A DNA stretch of 64,000 nt from assembly GCF_002802965.1 (NCBI RefSeq), contig NZ_NXGA01000001.1, positions 3,569,343 to 3,633,342 of the forward strand, given 5' to 3'. Source of the DNA: Sporolactobacillus pectinivorans (lineage in GTDB: Bacteria; Bacillota; Bacilli; Bacillales; Sporolactobacillaceae). The notes below the pieces were generated by a model. That model was not told the DNA's origin. It did not search any database and saw nothing but the letters and a program-made list of their open reading frames with translations. Below, piece after piece: positions 8,730 through 16,862 of this stretch (position 1 is the stretch's first letter; every line of letters starts with the position of its first letter). A program made the position numbers and the translations under genes.

Positions 8730-9080
8730 TTTCTAAAAAATCTAAGCAAATCGGACGGCTTTGGCAAGCGCCACAGGAGTTTCACCTTATCCCATTCTCG
8801 TGGGGTACCGCCCAATGTCGTGCAGACGTTCAAGGCGGGTGTATCATTATACCGATCAGCAGGTCTTGGCAGTGATCTTGCCAAAGGTCACTTGCGGTTC
8901 ACTGGAAGAGTCGCTCATCTCAAATTATTATATTTGGAGATCATGGCGTTCCAATCCGCTGGCTCGCTGCATATCGAATGTGTCCGATTGCTCTATACTA
9001 CGTGCCATACAAGGCGCGTTTTCTTTTTCAAAGAACGGGAATAGGCCTTGTCAGCCTATCGAAGCATGCTGAGTAAAGTT
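8730..9080. other. GC-richer intergenic block with overlapping open frames, function unknown
   Basis: The stretch is clearly richer in G and C than its neighbours. It has overlapping frames on both strands (plus 8727-9044 and 8761-9072, minus 8693-8884). None has a ribosome binding site that I trust. It might be a relic of a transposon gene or a structured RNA. From 9080 to 9340 I see no gene apart from the 35-bp repeat at 9221. Confidence 0.3.
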
Positions 9081-9220
9081 TTAGTAAGAAGACAATTCAC
9101 CGTCAAAAAATAAATATGGTAAGTTGTCTGCTCAACATTCTCCTTAAGATGGATGAAGGATAGCTTACTGAAATGTACGCGTCCTTCTTCTAAAGAGAAC
9201 TCATTGCCCCTTGCTCACAA

Positions 9221-9255
9221 TGACTCTCACCGAGAAGAGGATATTTGTTGCAAGA
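9221..9255 (+). repeat. 35-bp repeated motif, copy 1
   Basis: TGACTCTCACCG, a 7-bp variable centre and GATATTTGTTGCA occur here and again at 23592-23626 with identical spacing. The conserved ends and variable centre suggest a protein-binding or regulatory site of the element. Confidence 0.55.
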
Positions 9256-9340
9256 TTAAATACGAAAGTCGGGTTGAACTAAAAAGTAAGTGCTAAATAC
9301 CCCCCCATCTACGTAAAATCACCACCTCTCAAATATGAAA

Positions 9341-9361
9341 AATCCCTCATTTTGAGGGATT
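9341..9361 (-). terminator. Rho-independent terminator overlapping the 3' end of the HEPN-like gene
   Basis: AATCCCTCA, a 3-nt loop and TGAGGGATT form a perfect 9-bp stem, followed by T residues in the minus-strand direction. The stop codon of the 9347 gene lies inside the hairpin. Confidence 0.8.
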
Positions 9362-10231
9362 GAGAAAATTAATATTTATTTTAGCAACTTTATACTTTTC
9401 AAATTCTTTTAATCTTTTAACCAAATCGTCATATGGTAAATTCGTAATATTTAGGTTCAGCTTATCCTTGTTTTTCTCCAATTCATCATCGTTATTTAAA
9501 TTAGTAACAATAGGTAACCCCATAATTTTAGCTTTATTCAAAAGTTCAAAGTAAGGAGTACATTTTGAAAAAAAATCTTCATGTATCGAAACTAAAGCAG
9601 CTTGATATAGCCTAAACATACAACCAGTAAAAGTCTTTAATACTGGCATAACAGGTAATCTTTCCGGTTTTCTTTTAAGATCTTCTAAAACCACTGGTTT
9701 CCAATCAAAATTTGCATTCAAAAGTATGTTTTTTTGAAAATCGATTCTTAATTCGTCAGGCTGACCCACAGATTGCTTAAAATTTATATGAAGAGTTTGC
9801 TTTCCTATGTGTTGAGTAAAGTTTCTAAATTGATATAAAAACCTATATTCAAACCGTTCTTCATACTCCTTATGAGTTGCTTCTTTCCAAATTAAAAAAT
9901 TTTCCCCATCTTCTCCATAAACGTTTTTTAGAAGTGCTTCGGTATGATCAATAAACATTTTTGCACTCGAAAGGTAATTAATCAGTAATCTATTAAAATT
10001 GAGAGAAACATCCTTTAATTTTTCATAAGTGTTTAATTTTTGCTTATTTAAGTATTGATAATAATTATAGATGTCAGTAGAATTATTGATCGACATTAAA
10101 AACAATAATTGAATTCCATCAAAAATATTCGTTTGATTCTTTAGGCAATCAAAGATATCTTGATCATGTTTACTCACTTTCCTCAATAGTATCAATTCCT
10201 TGTTCCTGAAATACCCTAGCTTTTTAATCAT
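9347..10231 (-). CDS. Hypothetical protein with a HEPN-type Rx4H motif
   Basis: This 294-residue, mostly helical protein has GAGAGGATC before its ATG. Around residue 140 it has YQFRNFTQHIG, in which R-N-F-T-Q-H fits the catalytic Rx4-6H motif (with polar residue after Arg) of HEPN ribonucleases. The long helices on both sides fit an all-alpha fold. No membrane segment is seen. It is the last gene on the minus strand of the defence island, ends in its own terminator, and is separated by about 500 bp from the ABC-3C genes. HEPN RNases are common toxins and abortive-infection effectors. I infer such a role but cannot name a family. Confidence 0.65.
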   Translation of the reverse strand: MIKKLGYFRNKELILLRKVSKHDQDIFDCLKNQTNIFDGIQLLFLMSINNSTDIYNYYQYLNKQKLNTYEKLKDVSLNFNRLLINYLSSAKMFIDHTEALLKNVYGEDGENFLIWKEATHKEYEERFEYRFLYQFRNFTQHIGKQTLHINFKQSVGQPDELRIDFQKNILLNANFDWKPVVLEDLKRKPERLPVMPVLKTFTGCMFRLYQAALVSIHEDFFSKCTPYFELLNKAKIMGLPIVTNLNNDDELEKNKDKLNLNITNLPYDDLVKRLKEFEKYKVAKININFLNPSK

Positions 10232-10317
10232 TCAAACGATCCTCTCAACTATCAATTTTTGACTATTAGACCAACAAAAATCAGCCATAAACCGGATAAA
10301 ACCACGCATTTGCATCG

Positions 10318-10566
10318 TTACGGCTCATCGGGAAGACACTCTATCGAAGGATTGCTATAAGAGAATATGTGTCCGCTATAATTTCGATGTAGCTGCATTA
10401 TAAGATTATCCTCAACATCCATCCACTCAAGCCTGTCAAAGCCCATAGCCTGATGCCATCTAGCTGTTATTTGTCCAAATATGGTACCCATCTGGTCAAC
10501 TACAATGAACTCAACTATTCTTCGTCCGTCATGCGATACGATCGACCGACCAGGTTCTGACGCATG
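10318..10566 (-). pseudogene. Coding-like remnant of unknown protein
   Basis: A minus-strand frame with no stop runs from 10566 to a TAA at 10318. It reads GRRIVEFIVVDQMGTIFGQI, then WHQAMGFDRLEWMDVEDNL and FSYSNPSIECLPDEP. The only ATG is at 10491, without a good ribosome binding site. The amino-acid composition looks like real protein rather than random frame, so I take it as the 3' part of a decayed gene. The family is not recognised. The rest of the 10231-10749 gap shows nothing else. Confidence 0.45.
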
Positions 10567-10748
10567 TCAGAAATGTTCTGATTCCTTGTAGAAGATACTC
10601 GTCTCGGATCGAACTGACCTGATCAGTGAGGGCAGTTTGATACTTTGAAAAGATGATACAAGTCTAAGTAATCTTCCCGAATTTTAAAATGGAAAAAAAC
10701 AAATCAAAACTCCTATTTAGAGGGCAATGAGAACAATATCAAATTTAT

Positions 10749-12365
10749 TTATTCACCACTATACTTCCAGTTTTTAATAAACAATAGTTTATCTTTAGAA
10801 AGTTGTAATACTCTATTTTTTGTGATTGTTTGTGCAGTCTCAGGATTATAAGAATTAATTTTATCAATTGCAATAAATATTTGTTTTTCACTTTCATTGT
10901 ACAATTTAACTATATTTTCAAACGCTGGATTCTCAATATTTTTCAGTAAAGGTAAGTCGTGGGCTATTGCAGGTAAGCAAGTTAATTCCAGTATTGTCAA
11001 ATCAAAAGTAATTAAGTTAGCAAATGCGGTGCCCGTACCTGTATCTCCATCTGTATTAAATAGATATTTATCACCTTTAATTTGTAAAGTTGGGGCACGT
11101 CTTTTGTCTTTGTAGATTTGGTTATTTAATTTACTCATCTGATCATTGATTTTATTACACATTTCATCCTGAAGTTCTTGTTTATGGCTTTTCAACTCAT
11201 CAGAGTCTGACTTTATAGAATTCGAGATATCTATTTTCTTAGTATAATATCCATTTGCATTTTTTAGCTGTTTAATCTCCGAAGCTAATTGAATTACTCT
11301 ATCAATCGCAAATTTTGGCGCATTGTTTATGCTCAACTTAGAATTAATCTCTGTATCAATACTACTAATTTGATCTGATATCTGTTTTATTTGAGTATTA
11401 AGTTCTTTTTTTGTTTTTTTAAGTTCCTCTTCTAGAATTTTTGTTAAAGATGAATGAAAGGAATCAATCTTTTTAATCTCATCAACATTTGTATCAGGAA
11501 AGAATTTTTTGAGGTTTGATAACTCTGGCTCAAGATTAATACTACTATGTGCGATATTAACTAATGTACGTTTTAGCCTATTTTCAAGAAGATTTTTTTT
11601 AACTGTTAGATCACTCTTTTTTGATTGTAATGATAGCACTTCTTTAGAAACTAGAGCTTCAATTTCAATGGATGCAGTAAGAATACTTTTTTTTAATTTA
11701 TTAAGTTCATCATTTAAGCCATCAATTTTTTTGTCGTTTATTTTGAACAATTTCTTTGTTAATTTTGGAATCAAATTTTTCTTTGCTGCATCTTCTAGAA
11801 TTTTCTTTTCTTCTTTAAGATTTTTAATCCGCATTTCTAATTCTTTAATACTGGTATATTTATTAAATAATTTCAACAATGCAATAATTGATGATCGTGC
11901 AGTTTCTTTCTCAAAGTATTGAATAGGTTTTTTTTCGTTAAGATTTTCTTTTCCATAAACACGAAAGTATCTACCAACCATATCTCTAAATGTGAGGTCT
12001 TCAATTTCTGCATTATATTTTTTTTGTAAAAGCGATGTGAATTGGTTAATTGACAGTACTTTGACGTTCAAATATTTCTCATTACAGAGTGAAACATGAT
12101 CCGGATCTTCTGTAGAACGTATAAAATATAGTTTTTCGCCTGTAAAATCAAATTCAAATTTAAAAGAATGATGTCCTAAATTAACTACTACATCTTTGTT
12201 TTTACTTATATAATCCCTTCCACCAAACACAAAATCGATAATCATTAACATATTTGATTTTCCAATGGAATTAGAGGCGAGTTCATCTCCGACAATGGTG
12301 TTTAATCCTGAATGAAATAAAATTTCTTTCTGAGTGAATTTACTACATTCAATTTTTCTCAACAT
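10749..12365 (-). CDS. ABC-3C system ATPase (DUF2326-type SMC-like protein)
   Basis: This is a 538-residue SMC/RecF-like ATPase. The N-terminus has FHSGLNTIVG followed by SNSIGKSNMLMIIDF, a degenerate Walker A of the DUF2326 group, with a long coiled coil through about residues 170-370. The C-terminal lobe (GDTGTGTAFANLITFDLTIL) holds the second half of the ATPase. These proteins are the ABC component of ABC-three-component (ABC-3C) conflict systems. The start overlaps the end of the 78-residue middle component, so the three genes form one tight operon. ATP-driven sensing of DNA or phage is the family-level expectation; a defence role is inferred. Confidence 0.85.
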   Translation of the reverse strand: MLRKIECSKFTQKEILFHSGLNTIVGDELASNSIGKSNMLMIIDFVFGGRDYISKNKDVVVNLGHHSFKFEFDFTGEKLYFIRSTEDPDHVSLCNEKYLNVKVLSINQFTSLLQKKYNAEIEDLTFRDMVGRYFRVYGKENLNEKKPIQYFEKETARSSIIALLKLFNKYTSIKELEMRIKNLKEEKKILEDAAKKNLIPKLTKKLFKINDKKIDGLNDELNKLKKSILTASIEIEALVSKEVLSLQSKKSDLTVKKNLLENRLKRTLVNIAHSSINLEPELSNLKKFFPDTNVDEIKKIDSFHSSLTKILEEELKKTKKELNTQIKQISDQISSIDTEINSKLSINNAPKFAIDRVIQLASEIKQLKNANGYYTKKIDISNSIKSDSDELKSHKQELQDEMCNKINDQMSKLNNQIYKDKRRAPTLQIKGDKYLFNTDGDTGTGTAFANLITFDLTILELTCLPAIAHDLPLLKNIENPAFENIVKLYNESEKQIFIAIDKINSYNPETAQTITKNRVLQLSKDKLLFIKNWKYSGE

Positions 12366-12585
12366 ATTTTATTACCTTCTCATCCGGATCAAGTTCAATT
12401 TTTTTTATCGCAAAAAGAACATCTAATGTTAAAATAAATTGATTAATATCTTCAAACTTACTACTAAGATCATTAAAAAGTTGCTCTATATTTATTTTTC
12501 TTTCTAAGTTTAAAGATTCTAGCACATATGTCATTTTTGCGATTATACTACTTTGAAATGGAATTAATTTATTTGGCAAGATCAT
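12349..12585 (-). CDS. ABC-3C middle component
   Basis: This 78-residue protein lies between the HNH effector and the DUF2326 ATPase, overlapping the first by 4 bp (ATGA) and the second by 17 bp. It starts with NKLIPFQSSIIAKMTYVLES and ends DPDEKVIKYVEKN. Its size and position match the small winged-helix-like 'middle components' of ABC-3C systems, thought to link the ATPase to the effector. The assignment rests mostly on context. Confidence 0.75.
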   Translation of the reverse strand: MILPNKLIPFQSSIIAKMTYVLESLNLERKINIEQLFNDLSSKFEDINQFILTLDVLFAIKKIELDPDEKVIKYVEKN

Positions 12586-13343
12586 GAAAATACCTCACAG
12601 TCTTGTATAAAAAATGCAATCACAATTTCACACGCTCGTTTTGAATAGTGATTTGTTTTTTCATCTAACCAGTCAATTAAAGTATTATAAATATAATTTT
12701 GATCAGTATTTATTTGCTTACATTTAATATAAAATCCCTTAACTTGTGTAGCAATAAGTTCAAACGTAGATGGATCTAGTTTGTCAATTTCAATAAAATT
12801 ATTTCTAACGAAAGAAAAATAGTCAACCACATCATTTGTAATTGTTCTTTTTATTAGATAGGGCATTGATTCATTAACTTTGTCATCAACTTTTAATGAT
12901 GTGTAGCTAAGTGGTACTAATAGCTTGTCAATATTAGATTCATTTAGCATTTTTAATATATGTGAAATTTGGTGCTCTATGTTGAACAAGCTAAACTCTT
13001 TTTCAGCTTCTTTTTTTTCAATTAATCTTTTTTTTAATTGGTACCATTTCTGATATTCATCTATTGTGCGTGGAGTATCGAATATTCTATGACATTGTTT
13101 ACATACTGCTATTACGTTATTTAAATCATTAACATCCTCACTTAATTTTTTTTCATTTTTTAATAATTCTCTTTCTTCAGGGCGAGGATTAGCGGGATAA
13201 ATATGTGCTATTTCAAAAGTTTTATGTATATTACTTCCTTTTTTATGGGTCAAATTCCCCCCACAAATTGGACATCTACCATCAACCTCTTGAAATAATA
13301 CTAATTTTTCATTTTCTGAAAATAATCTTCTATTATCTTGCAC
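12582..13343 (-). CDS. HNH nuclease effector with ABC-3C C-terminal domain
   Basis: This 253-residue protein starts at GTG 13343. Residues 24-27 (CPIC), EIAHIYPANPRP and VCKQCHRIFDTP form an HNH/McrA-like metal-binding nuclease domain with paired cysteines. The C-terminal half (about residues 120-250, with the ending YSKRACEIVIAFFIQDCEVF) is the domain that typically couples effectors to ABC-3C ATPases. It is first in a three-gene operon with a 4-bp overlap to the middle component. By family knowledge it would cut DNA when the ATPase senses invasion. Confidence 0.85.
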   Translation of the reverse strand: MQDNRRLFSENEKLVLFQEVDGRCPICGGNLTHKKGSNIHKTFEIAHIYPANPRPEERELLKNEKKLSEDVNDLNNVIAVCKQCHRIFDTPRTIDEYQKWYQLKKRLIEKKEAEKEFSLFNIEHQISHILKMLNESNIDKLLVPLSYTSLKVDDKVNESMPYLIKRTITNDVVDYFSFVRNNFIEIDKLDPSTFELIATQVKGFYIKCKQINTDQNYIYNTLIDWLDEKTNHYSKRACEIVIAFFIQDCEVFS

Positions 13344-13401
13344 TACTTAACACCATCCAATCCCAATTTCTTAAATTACTTACCAATAGATTGAATACTG
13401 T

Positions 13402-16400
13402 TTAACTTTTTATTTTAGGAATTAGTCTTTTTTTAAGATCCTCTTCAACTTTTAATATCATATACTCGACTTGATCACCCCGATAAACAATTGAGGTTTC
13501 ATAGCGACACCACGGGTCAGTCTCCTTACGACGAGCAGAAAACCAATTAAATGAACCTTCAATTAACATAGAATGATCTCGCCATAAAGACTTATTATGA
13601 ATTCGTTTTGCAAAAATCACGTTAATTCCTAATTTCCCCAACAATTGTAGTGCTTCCGAAAAGAACAATCTTGGTGACCCATCTTTTTGATTCAGTTGAG
13701 GATCTGTGTAAACCGTAATGGATTTTCCATTATCTATAGCATCTTTTAAAGATTTTTCTAAAGGTTCATCTTTAATCACGATTGAAGAAAGAAAAGGAGA
13801 CACAATAGTAAGTTCCTTCTTGGCTGTTTGCACACATCGAAGTAATGCAGCATTATGAGAAGGAACATCGCGGAGATATATGATATCTCTTGAATCTTCG
13901 ATGAATTTATTAGGTATTTTTACGTTTTTAATCTCATTTTTTTCATTCGCGAATAAATAACGAGCCAGTTTACCTGATGGAGCAGGTGACTCTGAATTAA
14001 AAATTCCCATATCCCCAAAGACAAGAAAACTATCCTTGGCTCTCGATACTGCAACGTTGAGCATATTGACACCATGATCAAAAAAATAACCTGAGGTCGT
14101 ATGAATATCATATACCGGAGAAAAAATAATAATGGGTCGTTCGGCTCCTTGTAATGCATGGACAGTTCCGACAACAACTTTCTCATAACCCTTTCTCTTT
14201 AATTTGTTCTGTATATCTTTTCTCTGTTTGGTAAACGGTGTAATTACAGCAATAATTTCATCTAGGCTTTTATTCGGGTAGAGCTTTTGTAAAAACAATT
14301 TATTATCCAAAATCCAATGAACAATTACATCTGCCTCTATTGGATTATTATGGCTTCCTCCGGAACTTTGCATTGTTCCCGGAATATGTGCATAACCCAG
14401 CGGTGGGAGCGGATAATTCGTGTTACTTTTTCTTCTAGGTTCCAATCTTCCCTGATAGGCCAGCTCATTACAATATTGTATGATCTCAGGAACACATCGA
14501 CGATGTTCTGTCAGGTATAAGCCACGAATATCTTCAAATTTCTGGTATCTACTCGCACGTTGAGCAATAACCATGACCGAACCACTTGAAGCTGCCAATC
14601 CTTTATCAAAAAAATTGTCCATCTCCTCTAAGGAAGCCGCTCCTGAGCTAATGATATTGGCAACGTCGACGGTTTTAGGAATATCCCAAATCGGTTTAAT
14701 TTGAAAGATATCCCCCACTGCTAATGCTTTTTTTGCAAGCGCAAACGAAGCTCCTGCAATCTCTGGCCTCACTTGACCAGCTTCATCTACAATCAACAGG
14801 TCAATATACTCATAGAGCGGGATATTTTTACCTTGCCATGCTTGAAAGAATCTCGGTAGTGAATGGAAAGTTGAAACAAAACAGGGTGTCAATTTTGCAT
14901 ATCTATGCCATCTTTTTTTTTGTTTTCTTTCTGCCTTGCTTTCATTGTAAGAAGTAGAAATTTGTTCACGTATTTCTAATAACCATTGCCCCTCCCAGTA
15001 ATGCGTTGCCAATTTAAACGCTTTATACCTGGTTTTTGTATCCAATTCTTCAAGAAAGTCAGAATTGCTAGTTTCTAAATTGAGAAGTACCATGTAGTCG
15101 TGTTGACGACTCTTCATTTCTATTATCTTTTTATATAGATGTTGTATCTCTTCCAATTTTCCTGATTCATCGTTCAGGGAGCGCTTTCCTTCCTTCAGAA
15201 GGGATTGAATATAGCTTTCAAAATCTTGATCTTTATCGATGGGGAGTTGATGAAGCAAAAAAAATCCTTTGTTTCTTAAAGTTCTTTTTCTCCGAACAAA
15301 CGGGATAATAGAAAAAGCAGAATACCACCAAGGTTCTGATACGTTAAAAGTATTCCATTCAATCTCAAGATCTTTGAATTTCTGCAATTCATTTTCTATT
15401 CGCTCGATTTTCTTTTTCTGCTGTTCCCTTGCCATATCAATTCCATCAGGATACTTATCATAAATTTTAGCATTTAATAGAGCAAATTGATGGACTGTTT
15501 CTACAAATCTCTGCATCAGATCGATGTTCGTTTTGATCTCTTGATGGATAAAGCTTACCGCTGAAGCCAAGTTATGAAATTCTTTTCGAGCATAGGTTTC
15601 ACATTGTTTTATATAGTACTCTTCTGCTCTTCTGACATAGGTATCTGTCTCAATACTATGTGGAAAGTCAGTCTCATCATTCTTGTTTTCTTTACTGCTT
15701 GTATTAATCGAGACCATCTGCCAATTAGAACTTTTGCTTTTATTATATGCTGTTGCTGAAGGTAAATAGAGACCGTAGCTATGTATATCCGGTAGCCATC
15801 TTCCTTGCAAAGGATTAGGTACTTCCTCTACTTTTCCAAAGCTCTCAATAATATTTGTTACCGCCTGATTGTTAGTGGAAGTTGCTACAATAATCGGAGG
15901 ATCAGTTTCCTTATAAGCGGCTTCAACCCACAAAGAAGCGACAATACTTTGTAATAATGTCGTTTTTCCGGTTCCAGGTGGACCATTTATCGCCAAAATA
16001 TCTCCTTTATCAAGGGTACTAAAATGATGAATAGCTTCCCGTTGAGAGGGAGAGACAGGAAAATGATTGGACATCTGACCGCGGTGGTACTTAGCAATAT
16101 CAAACGAATCCCACTGATTAAGTAAGGGTACTGTTACTTTATCTTCTTGATCAAGATATCGGGTTAGTAATTGAGGAATTTGCTCTCTTTTGAGAAGCTC
16201 ATCATACAATTGAATAATTGCGCTTGACATACTAGATGCAACACCGTCGTCCTCACTTCTAGTCAATATTTTAGCTGTTTTCATTCTTTGATAATCTTCT
16301 AATGCAAAGTCGTCAATCTTTTGACTTGTAACAGAAGAAAACATTTTTTCCACAAAGCTCCACAAATCTTTCCAAGAATCAATTTGTGCTGAATTTACTG

Positions 16401-16833
16401 TCAAGAATTGGTCCAAGTCGCTAACATTTCCAATAATTGGTGTGTCTCCAAAACAAGGCTCCAAATAGTTTCTTGAAATCCATGGCAGAATTTCTTGATC
16501 TACAAAAAGTTCTCCAGCTTTATTTAATTTGGCTGGAACCCAAATTGGAATAACTGTTTCATATAAATTCCCTTTTGATTTTCCGTGATCATATTTTGAT
16601 TTCAGAACTAAAGGACACAGTAGAACGTGAATTCCATTATTCAGACTACGTTCTCCATTTTTCATATTTGATTTAAAAAGACGTGTTACGATTACTTCAT
16701 CATCAATTTTTCCGCTTCGAATAAATGATAGATCGGTGTCTGGAAACTCAGACAAATTTATATCTAATGACAAAAGATCAGCATCAGCTAAACTGTTTCG
16801 CCAATAATTGAGCATTTCTTTTACCTTTTCCAT
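13402..16833 (-). CDS. SF1 helicase-PLD nuclease fusion (Mokosh type II-like)
   Basis: This 1143-residue protein has a good AGGGAAGTGAG site. It carries COG1112-type SF1 helicase motifs: NGPPGTGKTT (about residue 285), LLIVDEAGQ, TEHRRC, VVGTVHALQGAE and VAVSRAKDSF. A C-terminal phospholipase D-like domain (about 1000-1120) has IHNKSLWRDHSMLIEGSFNW, an HxK motif with the usual G-S-x-N following it. A helicase-PLD fusion in one chain is the architecture described for type II Mokosh (mkoC). The upstream SF2 helicase gene ends 29 bp before it, and ABC-3C genes follow 58 bp downstream. A coiled-coil-rich insert (about 400-600) separates the helicase lobes. Length and motifs look intact. Confidence 0.85.
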   Translation of the reverse strand: MEKVKEMLNYWRNSLADADLLSLDINLSEFPDTDLSFIRSGKIDDEVIVTRLFKSNMKNGERSLNNGIHVLLCPLVLKSKYDHGKSKGNLYETVIPIWVPAKLNKAGELFVDQEILPWISRNYLEPCFGDTPIIGNVSDLDQFLTVNSAQIDSWKDLWSFVEKMFSSVTSQKIDDFALEDYQRMKTAKILTRSEDDGVASSMSSAIIQLYDELLKREQIPQLLTRYLDQEDKVTVPLLNQWDSFDIAKYHRGQMSNHFPVSPSQREAIHHFSTLDKGDILAINGPPGTGKTTLLQSIVASLWVEAAYKETDPPIIVATSTNNQAVTNIIESFGKVEEVPNPLQGRWLPDIHSYGLYLPSATAYNKSKSSNWQMVSINTSSKENKNDETDFPHSIETDTYVRRAEEYYIKQCETYARKEFHNLASAVSFIHQEIKTNIDLMQRFVETVHQFALLNAKIYDKYPDGIDMAREQQKKKIERIENELQKFKDLEIEWNTFNVSEPWWYSAFSIIPFVRRKRTLRNKGFFLLHQLPIDKDQDFESYIQSLLKEGKRSLNDESGKLEEIQHLYKKIIEMKSRQHDYMVLLNLETSNSDFLEELDTKTRYKAFKLATHYWEGQWLLEIREQISTSYNESKAERKQKKRWHRYAKLTPCFVSTFHSLPRFFQAWQGKNIPLYEYIDLLIVDEAGQVRPEIAGASFALAKKALAVGDIFQIKPIWDIPKTVDVANIISSGAASLEEMDNFFDKGLAASSGSVMVIAQRASRYQKFEDIRGLYLTEHRRCVPEIIQYCNELAYQGRLEPRRKSNTNYPLPPLGYAHIPGTMQSSGGSHNNPIEADVIVHWILDNKLFLQKLYPNKSLDEIIAVITPFTKQRKDIQNKLKRKGYEKVVVGTVHALQGAERPIIIFSPVYDIHTTSGYFFDHGVNMLNVAVSRAKDSFLVFGDMGIFNSESPAPSGKLARYLFANEKNEIKNVKIPNKFIEDSRDIIYLRDVPSHNAALLRCVQTAKKELTIVSPFLSSIVIKDEPLEKSLKDAIDNGKSITVYTDPQLNQKDGSPRLFFSEALQLLGKLGINVIFAKRIHNKSLWRDHSMLIEGSFNWFSARRKETDPWCRYETSIVYRGDQVEYMILKVEEDLKKRLIPKIKS

Positions 16834-16862
16834 CTAACTCACTTCCCTGAAACTATTACTAT

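Noticed and set aside
8727..9072. Two overlapping plus-strand frames of 103-105 codons
   Set aside because: No ribosome binding site, mutually exclusive frames and no recognised motif; treated only as an open, GC-rich block.
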